A DNA stretch of 64,000 nucleotides, taken from the NCBI GenBank assembly GCA_026770025.1, contig JAMXDE010000086.1, positions 1-64,000 of the forward strand, read 5' to 3'. Source of the DNA: Craspedostauros australis. Its lineage: Eukaryota; Bacillariophyta; Bacillariophyceae; Mastogloiales; Achnanthaceae. The translations under genes were made by a program, and so were the position numbers. The notes under the pieces were generated by a model. The model saw only the letters and a list, made by a program, of their open reading frames with translations, was not told the DNA's origin and ran no database searches. Shown one piece after another: positions 41,141 through 53,454 of this stretch; the stretch's first letter is position 1, and every line of letters begins with the position of its first letter.

Positions 41141-43362
41141 GTTTAGATGATAGAGACTAGTCTATGGCTCTGTTATGTTGAGTTATGTTCTTCTGTTTGA
41201 GGCGTCGGGACATTGACGACAGAAAATGAATGCGGAATGCGTTTGTATGATATGTATCGTAATTGAAGAGAGTGGATGGGTTGGTGAGATGCTAGAGCAG
41301 AATTGCGAGCTTGTGCTAGTCGGCATCTGATGCGCCAGTGTGCAAAGAGAGCAATCATCCACCACTTTGAAAACAGCACCCGCATCGCCGCACAAGAGCA
41401 GAGGAGAACATGGAGCACTTACTTTCCACGAAGGGTAATCTCTGTTTGACACAGAGCTTTGAAGACGTTTCGGATGTAGAGTCGAGTACACGTATGTGCT
41501 TGTGATGGCGTTGCAATGCCGTGTCTGCTCAGTTGCTCGTGTGGATGTGGATGTGGCTATGTATGAGGATGAGGTTGGAGAAGGGGGCTTGCACAGTGGA
41601 TCGCCGTTTGAGTCGAACGTGTTGCTTTTTATGGCATGAATGACTGTGGAGAAATCGAATCTCCTCCTCAGGTGCCATCACCTAACACCGAAAGTCCTCG
41701 CTCTGGGTCGCTTGTGCACATGTTTGGTTCGTCGGGGAGGTCCTTCTGGGAGCCTCGCCTTGTGGGTTGTGCTCATCGGATTCCTACGGGTCCACACCAT
41801 CAGCGTCCGTGTTCCATGTCCTTCGTCACCCCTCTCGGATCATTCGCTCGCATTGGTGTCGCGCTGACGACGACCGGATTCACAAAGAAGGAAGGAATCG
41901 GAGTCACCCGCCTCCGACTATCGTCGTTGTTATCGTTGATGGGATCGCTATCACGCCTGTCCTTCGTAATTGCACGAGCAAGTCGCGTGTGCTCAGTGAT
42001 GCATTTTCCTGTGCGATTTGAGGTTGATTGGATGGTGATGCCAACGTTCGCCGCTCTCTATTTTGGCGCAAATGCAAGAACAAAGTGGTGGCACGTCCGC
42101 CGCGCTTGTCCGTCGCAAGGATTTGACGTCACTGTCACGGACCTACATGAGTGGAATTGCATCGATGCGATCCGCGACGAATCTCCTGATGTGGAAGAAA
42201 CAGCGAAAGCACGACCACGATACTGAATCGATCTGATAGTGGACGCAACTCCTTCCATCGCGAAGGGTCTCGGAGAGGCTCCTTTTGCGCAACCTCTCCG
42301 ATCTTGTCGGACACCACCCTCCATGATGACAGCTTCCACGCGATCCAAGATTTCTGGAGAGAGACAAACACCCCATCTTGACACGCGCCATCATCTTTGT
42401 GTTCTCATCGACGTTGACACCTCAGTGACAATCTTGAGAAGCCAATGTGACATCGTCTCGTGTCAGATCCCATAACTTTGTACCAAGAAACAGCTTCGTT
42501 CGTGTCTGGTAAGGCGCGCGTTTGCATCGAACGCGTCTCACACTTCGCGAGATGAAACGAAATGGAGAAAACGAACCACGAGGATGCTGCATTTGCACTT
42601 CCTAAAATATTATTTCAGTACATACTCGGATGCTCCTGTGCGATTCCTCAATTGCAGATGCGAAGGGCTGATTGTGATGTTGCCGATGTACGTTGACACG
42701 TCATCCTTCGTGAGGAACTCATTCGAAAGTGGAGAAACAAGGTGACGCATCTCACAATTTGCAGTTGCAAGCGAGGGGCTGCATCTTGCATTTTGCAATT
42801 GCGTTGTTGCAGTTGAGGTTGAAGCACGCGCTTGCATTTGCGCTTGGGAATGGATTCGTGGGAACGACCAAGCACGGTCTTCGATTCCTTTCTCTTTCTC
42901 ACCTTGAGTGTTGCGTCAGGTTTCGCATCTCAGCACTGCGCAGGTTTGGAATGCATTTGCGACTGAAGGTACTATGTCCAGATGGGACTAAGATTGTGAT
43001 CTGGGAAAGGGCTGGTGCATGCCATACGATCTCTGTGTGCATCTTGGATGATCTCTAACTCTCCTTGATGAGGCATCCCACTAGTACATGTATCGTATTG
43101 TCGATCTATCTTCAACTCGGGAATTGATTTGAGTCAGAAACGAATCCACGAGAGATTTTTTGGCGCCAAAAATGAAGGAACTCGTCCCATTAGGCCCATC
43201 TAGTCCAAGTAGTCAAACAGGCCAAACACCCAACAACAACACAACCAAAACTGGCAAACAACACAACCCTGCCAATTCCAAACGCGCGATCTGCGCACAC
43301 AACAACACACACAGCTGGTGGTGGAGTGCCCCTCCGACTCACGGATACTTGCATTGCCGAGG
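41141..43362. other. Intergenic region between divergent genes
   Basis: The genes at 41140 (minus) and 43363 (plus) diverge, so both promoters should lie here. A 196-codon ORF at 41636-42226 (plus) has no recognisable domain and is not called. The 42650-42850 part is rich in TTGCA/TGCAA words. No RNA gene seen. Confidence 0.45.
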
Positions 43363-45392
43363 ATGACAGCTCCAGATGATAGTCGTACGTCCACAGCTGC
43401 GAATGCGGCTGCGGTAAAGCCAACACAGAATGCAGCATCAGCAGCACTGGCAACACCAACATCAACCAGACCGGCAGCTCAAGCTTCGGCTGCTGTCGCC
43501 GTTCCAGTTGCAAGCCTGCCAACAGCTTCAGCGGCTGCATCAGCACAAGATGCAGCGGCACCGCAAGCAAGCGCGTCGGTCTCCTCACCCCAACCTGCTG
43601 CGAAGTCGTTGCCAACAATGAATGCGCCATCGAAGCTCGTCCCAACGTCCGCTGCGGCTTCACAGGCCATGGTGGCAAAGCCAGTGCAGGCAGCAACACC
43701 AGTGGCAAGGGTGAAGCCTGTAGCAACGACAGCAACGGCCAAGGTGCCACCTGCTGCTTCCGCCCCCAAATCAAGCCTCTCGACCGCTCAAGCAAAGCAA
43801 AGATTGGCAACGCCCAAATCATATGCTCAAAAACCAATTGCCGGCCAATCAGCGGGAGGCACGACCTCGCCGAAATCCATGAAACCGTCAGTCGTCCCGG
43901 TCAAGCCTGTCGTCAGAACCAATGGACCTTCGTCGCTGGCCGATTCGCCCTTTGTGGCCAAGGTGGTGCAAGGCGTCTTCAAATTGCTGCAAACCTGTAA
44001 GTGAAGAAGCACTTGGATGTGCATTGCTCTTCGTACTCTTATGTTTGTCTTTCTTCTGAGAAATCACGCATCTCACAAACCTTTCTGTAAACGCATGCTA
44101 TTGCAGATGGCCCATTGACGCAGCTGCAGCTGGAGAATAATCTGCCTTCGCTGCCCGCCAACCGCTTTCCTCATCCACGCAAGATCATTCGAGATATTTT
44201 GGAGTTGCTGGTCACCATGGGTCTTGTGCAAGTTGTGGATGATGAGGCGTTTCGATCTGTGTTGGGCAAGCAACAGGGCACGGGTGATGCAATGGACGCA
44301 GCTGACAGCGTCCAGCGACAAAGAGGGAAAGGAGGCGTCACCGAAAATCCAAAAGTGCCTTCCATCTTCCATGATCCAGAAACGCAATCGACAAAGGTCC
44401 CGCTGCCCATCAAGTACTGCATCTCGGGCGGCAAGCCCAGAACGCATGTCGTGCCACCCAACACCATATTGCGCGAGATACAGCTGGCGCAGAAGGAATG
44501 GATCGCATCGAAGAAGCGCAGAAAGATATTCACGGATCTGCTGAAACAACAGCGAGAGCAACAGCACGAAGATGAACAACGGCGCATCGCAATCGTCATG
44601 AAGCGGCAGCAGTTCATACCAGGAGCTTTGACACCACAGCCGGATGCCACGCCCAGCGAGGTACCGCTCAAGGCCGAACAACGCGCCCGGCAATGTCTGC
44701 GTTCAACTTTGCGTGAATTCCCCGAGATCATTCAGGATCCGTTGTACGTCGCCGCGTTGCGCAATTTCAACATCGACATTGCGACGGTGCTGGAGAATCA
44801 ACGCATAGATGCATCGTTGCTGCCGAATCCGGTGGCCGGCAAGAAGGGCGGCAAGCGCAAACGAACGAAAGGCGACACAAAGATTGCGAAGGCGCAGCGC
44901 AAGTCGCATGCTGCGCCGCAGCCGTCGTCACCGCAACAACCGCAACTGCAGAGTGTTCAAGCTCAGCCAGAGCAACCGAGCCAGGTATTCGCTGCTGCAC
45001 CGAAGCAGTCCAAACCCATAGCGCAGATTCAAACAAACTTGCAACGTGTCGCAACGGCAACTGCTGCTCAAGCAAAAACGAAAGTGGGAGCCCCACCAAA
45101 GGCCGTCCCAACAATCAAGCAAGCCCAACCAATGGCACAACCACACGCTCAAACTCCAACAGTCGTCGCACCCGTTTCAATACAACAGAAACCGATCCCG
45201 CAGCAACAACCAGCAACAATAGGCCAGATCCACCCAGCGGTTGTGGTGCCCGTTGCCGTGAAACCCACAACTGCAGCAGCAACGTCAACGATTCCAAATC
45301 CGGCGATGGCCACGCAACCACCTCCTGCTTCGGTGCTTGTGCCAACTGCACAATTGCAACAAGGAGGGTCGAAGCCCAAGCAACAACAGTAA
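43363..45392 (+). CDS. Ala/Pro/Gln-rich protein with a possible winged-helix core, function unknown
   Basis: Two exons, 43363-43996 and 44107-45392, are joined across a 110-bp phase-1 intron (CCT|GTAAGT to TTGCAG|ATG), giving 639 residues. The first ~190 residues are Ala/Ser/Pro/Gln-rich. The stretch spanning the splice (about 195-260; PFVAKVVQGVFKLLQTC then LQLENNLPSLPANRF and IIRDILELLVTMGLVQVVDD) has the helix pattern of a small winged-helix domain. The middle is a charged coiled-coil-like segment (LREIQLAQKEWIASKKRRKI, then QQREQQHEDEQRR), then another helical segment (STLREFPEIIQDPLYVAALR), a basic KKGGKRKRTKG cluster that could direct nuclear import, and a Gln/Pro/Ala-rich tail. This composition suggests a nuclear transcription or chromatin protein, but I recognise no named family. 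Splice joining and frame agreement make the gene itself convincing. Confidence 0.8.
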
Positions 45393-46008
45393 GAGCAACA
45401 ACCTCCCTCTCTCTCCCTCTAGATTCACATCCACTCGCTACGCCAACATCGCTTCGCGGAACAGCAAGATTCGACTCAAGTCGTGCATCAACCCAATTGA
45501 CATTTCCTTGTGTCGCAACGACACAATAATTAAGCTCAACGTTGTCGCATCCAACCATTTGGCTCGCAACGGACACACTTTGTGTGTGTGACAACCACAT
45601 TCCCAAGAACCCAAACAGAACAACACATCAACAAAATGAGCAACACAGATCAGTTCCTTTCCCGAGGGCACATGGATGAGACTCCGCATTCGAGGTTCAT
45701 CGCAGAGGCCATTGCACACAGAGAGAGAGATAGAAGAGGACAGCGATCGCTTTGTATGTGTGAACTGGCGTGAGCTTCACTAACCAAGTAACGCAAGAGT
45801 ATCGGCGAGACTGTGCATTCATTACGGATAGAGCACCATCAAAGTGAAACCAGAGAGAGGGGTATCGGCCGCTGAGAATCGGCGTAAACGAAGGACTGGA
45901 TCTACTGGACTTGGAGGATCGGAATCCGTTCATCCATCTCTCGAAGAGCACATCCGCAGCACAGCACAGGACAGCACAGCATCACACAAGGCAAGGCAAA
46001 GCAACAAG
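45393..46008. other. Intergenic region
   Basis: Contains the 3' UTR of the upstream gene and the promoter/5' UTR of the next. A pyrimidine-rich CCTCCCTCTC tract directly follows the stop at 45392. The frame of the next gene is open back to 45844 but without an ATG before 46009. Confidence 0.5.
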
Positions 46009-47007
46009 ATGTCGGATCTGGCGTGCTTCGTTGCTGCCACGATTCGTGACAAGGTGGTCGTCGATCTGATGGAGGAGTTGCAATTGCTGCGTCGGAAGGT
46101 GCAGCAGGAACGTCGCGATGCCAAGACGGTGGCGATCACAGGACCCATGGGCGAGCCGGTCTACGCGGAAGCTGCTTTCGATTCCGGATTCTACGATCAT
46201 AGTCCCGAGCTGTGGAAGGTGGAGTTCGCTCAGACCAGCAGCGATGGTGGGAATGCCTTCGGCGCTGCTGGAAATGTCTCGAGTGGTGTCAATCCAGGAA
46301 CGACTGGAAACCGTCCAATCCATCACACAGCAGGGATGATGGCGCCAACAGTCGTGACGCCTCCTCGCAACCATGCTCATCTGCATCGCAATCGCTTACC
46401 AGCCAACACCACGTCGACGCCGAGGCCAGCGGCAACAGCTGACGCAATGACGGCAACGGCCATGGCAATGGACACGCCGCCACGATTACCGCCAGCAGGA
46501 AGGTCGGCTGCTGCAGCTTTCGATACGACAGCAGCGTTCCAACACGGATCAGCGAGACCACGCATCACGCAGTGCACATTACGAGACTTGCACAGCATGG
46601 AGATCCGCATCGGCGGGATCTGCAAGGCCAGATTCAACTGCGGCGGCACCGTCGAAGCCTTCGTCAATGACATCAACAACAATTACCACCAAGCCAGCAA
46701 GAGCGGCACGGTGTCCGTCTGGTTCGGTGGATCCAGCGGGATCTGGCTCAACATCACGCTGCAAGGCATCGAACGGCATCGTTACGCCGCGCTGCGAGAC
46801 TACGATCTCAGCGGCAACCACCTGTTGCAAACGCTGGAGGAGTTTTGGAGGCCCACCGCGATCGTGACGTTCCAGGAAGTCGCCTTCCTCATCAGCTCTA
46901 TCAACGGAGCCATGCAACGATTTGGGATACCCGCGGAGCCGCCAGAAGATGACGGCAACGAGAGTGGAGCGAACATGCATACCGAAGACAATCAGCTCTG
47001 GATATGA
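46009..47007 (+). CDS. Uncharacterised 332-residue protein with N-terminal coiled coil
   Basis: Single exon starting at ATG 46009, the first in-frame ATG, preceded by CAACAAG with a purine at -3. Residues about 15-45 (VVVDLMEELQLLRRKVQQER) form a likely coiled coil and lead into a conserved-looking block (TGPMGEPVYAEAAFDSGFYD). A low-complexity Thr/Ala/Pro linker spans about 90-180. The C-terminal domain (about 185-310) has strands and helices around MEIRIGGICKARFNCGGTV and LNITLQGIERHRY. No family is recognised and no signal peptide or membrane segment is seen, so it is probably cytosolic or nuclear. The mix of ordered domains and a linker argues for a real gene rather than a chance ORF. Confidence 0.75.
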   Translation: MSDLACFVAATIRDKVVVDLMEELQLLRRKVQQERRDAKTVAITGPMGEPVYAEAAFDSGFYDHSPELWKVEFAQTSSDGGNAFGAAGNVSSGVNPGTTGNRPIHHTAGMMAPTVVTPPRNHAHLHRNRLPANTTSTPRPAATADAMTATAMAMDTPPRLPPAGRSAAAAFDTTAAFQHGSARPRITQCTLRDLHSMEIRIGGICKARFNCGGTVEAFVNDINNNYHQASKSGTVSVWFGGSSGIWLNITLQGIERHRYAALRDYDLSGNHLLQTLEEFWRPTAIVTFQEVAFLISSINGAMQRFGIPAEPPEDDGNESGANMHTEDNQLWI

Positions 47008-47547
47008 TGCCTGGCGCGGGTTCCTCCTCGCTGCGGAAGGGTCGTACCTATCGCGCATGTGGAGACCACCGTGAACATGACGTGACCGCCTTCAAGATCC
47101 ACACTATTCCTATCGCCACATTGCCGTTAGCGGTCACTAACTCTGACCCATCGCGATGCCATCATATACTCCGCGAGTATTGGACCACGCCATACATGAC
47201 TGAATGCCAGTGCACCACGCAGATAATGCATTGATGCATGAACGATGCATGAACCGTCGATGAAAACTTCATACGGCGCCTTGGCAAAAAGCCAGTCAGA
47301 GCGACACTTGTACAATGTTTATATTCTTACATAGTGCTTTTCAATAGATAATACAATAGGATTCTGCGAACAATTACTGTACATTTGCTGCTAGGTTATT
47401 GTTGCAAGTATGTTGTATGTATGCATGCTCCCAGTTTTGCATCTGCGGTCTATGCTGATGCATGCTAAGTCTGAAAGCTCAAATGATGAATCAGCCATCG
47501 AGGAACGAGAGTATTCTCTAGCCATTCCGCGGAGCCGTCGCTCTTGG
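47008..47547. other. Convergent intergenic region
   Basis: Lies between the stop of a plus-strand gene and the stop of a minus-strand gene. The part around 47315-47420 is AT-rich and fits 3' UTR sequence. Nothing else is recognised. Confidence 0.5.
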
Positions 47548-48598
47548 CTACGCTGCAGATGCCACGATCACGTTCTTCCACGTCATGCGGTTGAGGAAGA
47601 TGTTGCCAAGCTCGTTGCCCAGAGCCTGTGACAGCACGCCCGAGTTGGAACACCGCAGGCTTCTGACAGTCTCTGCGAAGGTTTCGTCAGCTTGGTCGCT
47701 CTGGCCCAAGTCGCATTGCAAGCATGCGAGGTTGTTGGAGGATGCGATCAGCACCGTGGCCGCAGGCAGTACGCTGCTTGTGCAGAAGCTGGATCGAGCG
47801 AAGTTGCGGCTGGTCGCGTACAGGGAGTACGCCATCGACGTGGTGACTCTTTGCATCTCCATGGCGCTTTTGCCTTGGTTGTTGCTGTTGGCGTTGTTAC
47901 GTGCTGTGGCGGTGGTAGAAGTAGTGCGGCTGCTATGGACACGGGGGTGGTTGCTGGTACTTCTCTGCCGACTCGACCTACGAGTACGCAATGCTGCATG
48001 ATGAAAGAGGAGAGCGAGATTGAAGAGGATGGCGGAAACGCATACATCGAAGGGCAGGTCCTGCTGGCAGCTCTCGTCAAAGAGCAACGGTTGGCTGTTC
48101 AGCACGAATTCCAGATCTTTCATCCCATCGAGCTCCTGCGCTGTGCAATAGATGGGATTCGAGGTCTGGCTGGCGTCTACCTCCATCATGGACGATGGGG
48201 CCATCTGAGGTTTCGGTTCTTCTGTCGTCTCGATCGCGACATGGCTGCAGTTCTGTGGATAGGAGCAATGGGAACCGTACACGCAAAGGAAAGGACGACA
48301 CGATGGGAACAGCGAGGGTGAGTGACGAGAATGCACGAGCTATGTGCAGAGCAATGCTGATGAGCACATTGATGCGCTCAGGCATGGAGTGTGCGCGCAG
48401 TTGTCGTACCTTCGCTGGGACACTTCTTGGGCTCGACCGCACTTCTGGTGCGGCATGTTCGCATGGCTGCGGTGATCCGACTTCAGCTTTCAACTGCGAG
48501 AAGGCTGTCTGCAGGGTGGCGTGCGCGGTGCTCTCGTGGCCCGCGAGCATCAAGGCCACTGCGTGGTTGTTGAGTTGAAGGATGCTTGGATCTACCAT
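47548..48598 (-). CDS. Small helical-repeat (TPR-like) protein, diatom type, one intron
   Basis: Minus strand. Exon 1 is 48598-48410 and exon 2 is 48252-47548, joined by a 157-bp phase-0 intron (AAG|GTACGA to CCACAG|AAC), giving 297 residues. The start MVDPSILQLNNHAVALMLAG at 48598 fits the opening pattern of short diatom proteins in which a LNN-A-L-G helix begins a tetratricopeptide-like pair (LMLAGHESTAHATLQTAFSQ). Exon 2 carries LEFVLNSQPLLFDESC and ILFNLALLFHHAAL, then a Ser/Thr/Arg/Asn linker, then a final helical part (IASSNNLACLQCDLGQSDQADE) resembling another repeat. The likely role is protein-protein interaction; no enzymatic motif is seen. Alternative: a longer product from upstream in-frame ATGs, less likely because that part is low-complexity. 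Confidence 0.75.
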
Positions 48599-50449
48599 CG
48601 TTGCTGCTTCTGATGTTGATGTTGATGCTGATGTTGGCGTTGATGGGTTCTGTGGTGGATTGGTTGATTGGTTGGTTGACTGGTTGGCGACTTGATGAGG
48701 ATGGCGATCGTTTTTATGATGGAGACTGGTGCCGCTCAGATACAGCGGATTGCTTTGATGTTCGAAGAATCGGCTTGGCCAAGCGTCAATCACGGGGTAC
48801 CAATGCTCATTCGCGGACGTGGTTTGGACCATGGCAACGGACAGGTCGTTGTCTCGGTGTCCACAGGCCACATGCTGTCGCAAGCTGTCACATGCGCAAC
48901 GGACCATCCATCCATGCACACACTCGCACCAATACTGCTACACGATGCGCAATACGCGAAGCGGCTCCGGGTCTGTGTGGCATTCCACCTGCCAACAAAA
49001 GGAATTGGAAAAATATCTTTGTGCGAGCTTGTGAATCACAATGACACTTCGGTGGACTGGCGCGCCAATTCTTGTTTCGTACCCGCAGAATGTCCAGCAT
49101 AAGCGTGACGGCGAGGAACATGCCACCGACGTGATGTTGTCGAAGAGTCCCCAAGTGTCAATGATCACAACCTTTCGTATCAACGTGCACGCTTTTCGCC
49201 TCGTACCGCTTTCGGGTACGAGCCGCGAATGTGTGATGAATTTGAAAGCATACAAGGCTTGCGCTGTGGCAGAATGCGCAATGGCGATTCGGCCCCCTTG
49301 CTGATTGCTTGGAGCCGTGTTGCGGACTTGCGTGCACTGCGCTTTGTGTCTTTGGTGATGGTTGCGGAATGGGGAGGAGGATGTTTCGGAGAGCGTCATT
49401 CTGACGCCTCTTCCGCCCATCACGCAACTGCATCCTGCCATGGAACAGATAAAATTAGAGTATGAGTGCGGCCGCTCCCAACCACAGAAGCCCCAATTCA
49501 AAACAGGTGTCCTTCTTCGTCCGGCACCCAGTGTCCGTGGGGAAGGTGTCCAGCCAAGGGGGATGGGGCGCCAACGACGACATGGACACATCCCACCACC
49601 GCCACCGCCACCGCCATCATAGCTCGTACATGTTCGTGGAGGATGGTCATGGGATTGTATGTGGAACAAGACACAAGAAGGTTCCAACACATGAATTCGA
49701 GAGAGTATAGTATTCTGCTTGTAAAAACACAAAACCACAAGCCATGTCCTCCACGCTGTTGTCACTGAGACCACTGTATGCGGTGTGGCAGAGTTCTGCA
49801 GAGGAACAGGGTTTCAACGGATGAAAGGCATTGATAGAACTCTGGTGGTCGCGAGGTGGCGATGCCCAAAGATGCAAAGATACGAACAATCACAACGATG
49901 AAGTGTTGTTACAAAGCACAAAGCAGGGAGCAGACGCCATTCCACCCAGCGAAACCCTCTCTAGAGAGGTCGCCATGTGCTTATCATCCTGAAGATGGTG
50001 ATGGGCGCGGAAAACGAGTGAATGCAGGGGTTGGCGAGAGAGTAAAAATGGAGCTGTCATCTCCAGCTCACCCCCACAGGTTCCCCTGACCGCGACATTC
50101 TCGGAAGAACATTGTCGAACCTTTGAACATTTTTGTCTCCACAGGGTTGTGTTCTCGCCTTCCCATACATACGCCTACTGGTCCTCGTCCTCGTCCTCGG
50201 ATCACACGCAAACACATCCAAAGAGCGATGCGTTCTCGCCATCGCCGATCCCTTCCTCGCAAAGGAAACCTTGTTGGTGTATTCTGAATTGCCCCAGCGC
50301 GCCTGATCATGAGTGAGATCCTTCCGACATCGCCGAGAGGATGTCAATGAGGTTCCACTGGTGATTGAATGGACATCGGCTTCGGCCAGGCGTTCATCCA
50401 TTCAAATCCAAAACACATGCCTTCATGCATTGATCGTCGGTCGAATAAT
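48599..50449. other. Intergenic region
   Basis: No supported gene. The part next to 48598 should be the promoter of the minus-strand gene. A CCACCGCCACCGCCACCG trinucleotide run lies near 49597-49615. ORFs on both strands over 48586-49774 are mutual shadows without motifs. Confidence 0.45.
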
Positions 50450-52602
50450 GGAGGTGGTTGTAAGGGTCATAATTTCATAACTGGTCAGCCTCGTTCACCC
50501 CGATTTCAAGTCACGAACATCAGTCCCGTAGTCAAATCTGCCCCCAAGACTAAATCAGTGCCCGTCAATCCATTGATTCCTTCCATGCATCACCATTTCT
50601 CTCCACGACCATTTTCCTCGTATCACCCCGTTCGGGGTTATCTTGTCATCACCTGCAGATTGTTAAGATAAGCATGATGTACATCCTATTATATTGTGGA
50701 GAGTATAGTATACTTCTCATACCATAGGATGAGTCACTGTGCTCCATTGTATTATATAATATTATGCTGCATAGTATTCGCAAGTGTTGCTGTTGCCGTG
50801 AACATGGGCATGTAGGGATGCCACAAACAACACTGTGCTACTTGACACAACACACGCAAGGGAGGAAGCACACAACAGAGCCCAATCGTCCACAACGTGA
50901 GGAATCAACGCAACACCAAAGCTGTCACAACATCACGACCCACACTGTTGGATACCATCGCAGTCTGATATCGACCAACAACGACAGCATTAGTTCCATC
51001 CACAGTGAACACAAGCCATGTACTTGTGATGTAAGAGCTATCTACACATATCTAAGCCTAGTGGACAACATGCCACATAGCTTGCTAAAATGTCATGTTG
51101 TCCAATTCAATATTGGCAGGATTATACTCAACCTTGCTGAATGGGGCTGTATGCTGACACATCCACAGCTCCAGTTTCACACATCTCTTGCTGCTTTACA
51201 CATTCACAAATACATGTGTCTTGCCCAAGTGCAGTTTTCAACTGCCATATTCCAGATGGATGTGTATGTACGTACGTATGTGTTGCCCCTTGCCATCCGC
51301 AGTTCATCTCCATACTATTCACTTTGCGTTGCCACTTTCCTGCTTCCCCGTCTTCCTTTCTCTATCGACTGTGCTGCTGGTGTCCACTCCTTCATTCATT
51401 GAATGCTCAACGTACCTATCCCAACCATTGCAGCATTCAGTGCAATCGTTTCCTCACCAATCATCTCATTGTCAATGCTTTGATGATACAAATGGCCATT
51501 GTAGCTTCCCACTCGCAGCTTCTTTGCTTCTGGGCATCGTTGATGCATTCCACATCTTCCTTTGCTTTCTTCTTAAGATTCATCGCTTTGTATGTCAGGT
51601 TACAATTGTCATCCATAGCCCCTGTTTTGCGAGAGTGCTCTTCCATTGCCTCAACTTCAGCCTCTGTCATGTCCATTGCTCCCTACATCCTCCAAGATCT
51701 CTTCCGACCTTCCAACGAAGGCAGATCCTACCAGAAATGGTTCCTCAATTCTGACTTGGAAGTCAGATACTTCATTGCAAAGGCAGTGACATCGATGTAG
51801 CCAAACTTACAACAGTGAATATATGATGGTTGTGGTGGCGCCATGTCTCACGGATCGACGGGCAACGCTTCGATGCCGGGCTATAGCAGTTATGCCAATC
51901 AATCGAATGATGGCCTGGTGAGTCCGATGAAGTTGTAGAACTCCATGGAGTTGCCATGCTCTCAAATCAAAGACCAGAAAGATAGCGCTTGATGATGGAA
52001 GATGCCAGAGCTGAGGTACCAACCCCTTCGCACACTTGTTGGCATGGTGTCAAGGATGCAGTGTGCCACAGCACACATGAGGAGGTGCTGCTGTGCAGCA
52101 AGATGCTCCAAAACGACAAGGATGATGGCAATCAAGGCAGCCTGGTGCTGGCAATGATACTGGAGGGCGGACGTCATGGTGGTGGGGAAGATATGATCCG
52201 CTGGAGTTCATCAGATGATAAATACAGAGTTACTCTAGGTGCATCTAAAGAAGGAGTTGAATTGCAACAGAGAGTTGCGATGCAACGGGTGGGAACGAAT
52301 AATCAATATGCAGTAGAGCACATCGGATCAATCTGGTGTGAGCACAAAGTTTTGCTCTGATGTAGCCGTTGAGAACGAATTTTGGACTACCACGACTCAT
52401 CAGAGAGATTATGAAATTATGAACGTTCTCCAAGGAGCGTTCATATTCGCGGACAATGAGTTCATAATTATTTCGATTGACGTTATGTCGACGTTGACCC
52501 CCAATTCAATGAGGAGCCGAAAGGTATCTTGTGCCCTAAATGAAGCGATATGATTGGCCGAGAGGCCCAGATTATGAAATTATGACCCTTACAACCACCT
52601 CC
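50450..52602. mobile_element. Candidate DNA transposon relic with 31-bp inverted ends
   Basis: The 31 bases at 50450-50480 (starting GGAGGTGGTTGTAAGGGTC) are the exact reverse complement of 52572-52602. Matching continues inward for CTGG after a one-base gap. The trinucleotide AAT lies outside both ends (50447-50449 and 52603-52605) and may be a 3-bp target duplication. A related internal copy of the AT part occurs near 52408-52425 (GATTATGAAATTATGAACG). The 2153-bp interior holds only motif-free ORFs, so any element is non-autonomous or decayed. Confidence 0.65.
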
Positions 52603-52954
52603 AATACCATAAACCGTATCACGCAAACCGGACAGCTGTTCGCAGTGTCTCCTACCTTCCAGAGCAGGAGGATCCAAAGCTCATCGTGCCACATGCATCA
52701 CTTTCGCAGAGCTCGTACAGTGCCTTCGCGCGGTTGTCATTTCGGAAGCTCCGTCGATCGACGCGCCGGCTTGCGAAGCCTTCATTGCGAGAGGCCTCAA
52801 TCGACGCGCTGCTTGGCCACAGGGCGTGCTCGTACAAATATTTTACGAAACGATACCGTGAAGGAAGATGAGGCAGCGGCAAATGTATTCCTGATTGAGT
52901 AGAACGCTCCACGTTGGTCGAAAATTGCAGTGGAATGGAGTAAGGCAGAGTGAT

Positions 52955-52988
<34 letters not shown>

Positions 52989-53454
52989 ATAAGTTCCTTG
53001 TGCCTTCGCTCAACAAGTCTGTTGTGTGCGCAATACTTGATAGCCAACAGCAGTCTAACTTGAATGAACCAACGCATTTCAATCCCGCCACGACTAATCA
53101 TTGGTCCGTGATTCAAAAGATACTTTGAATCTGTTTGTCTCGGCCAAAACACAACGCCTGCATCACAAAATTTGCACGAAACGCTTGTTGGACATCGACT
53201 CCTCCTTTCTCCGTAACATGGCGGCATCGCGCAGCCATGAAGGTAAACACAGTCGATGTGTTCTTCCGTCCTTCTCCTGAAGGATGGAGGTCAGCAGAGC
53301 TCACAAAATTCCACTCTCACACTTGCATCAAGCAACTCGTCAACGATCAAGCGAGCAGCGCTTGCGTACCGTCCCATCGAGACGAGTACCGCACCACGAG
53401 CAGAGGGCTCAATCGCATTCACCGTCGCAATAAGCCGAGCGGAAGGAACGCGAC
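52603..53454. other. Intergenic region with a long CT microsatellite
   Basis: Upstream region of the flavoprotein gene at 53455. A (CT)15 run lies at 52957-52986. I see no gene and cannot define the promoter. Confidence 0.5.
52957..52986. repeat. (CT)15 microsatellite
   Basis: Fifteen uninterrupted CT units are directly visible. Confidence 0.95.

Noticed and set aside
41636-42226. Plus-strand ORF of 196 codons between divergent genes
   Set aside because: No domain, unusual composition and in the expected promoter region; no support beyond length.
49597-49620. CCACCG trinucleotide run as a coding His/Pro repeat
   Set aside because: The ORFs containing it lack any other coding signal; treated as low-complexity DNA.
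50764-51800. Overlapping plus-strand ORFs inside the 31-bp inverted-repeat interval
   Set aside because: Searched by eye for transposase features (DDE spacing, zinc fingers) and found none.
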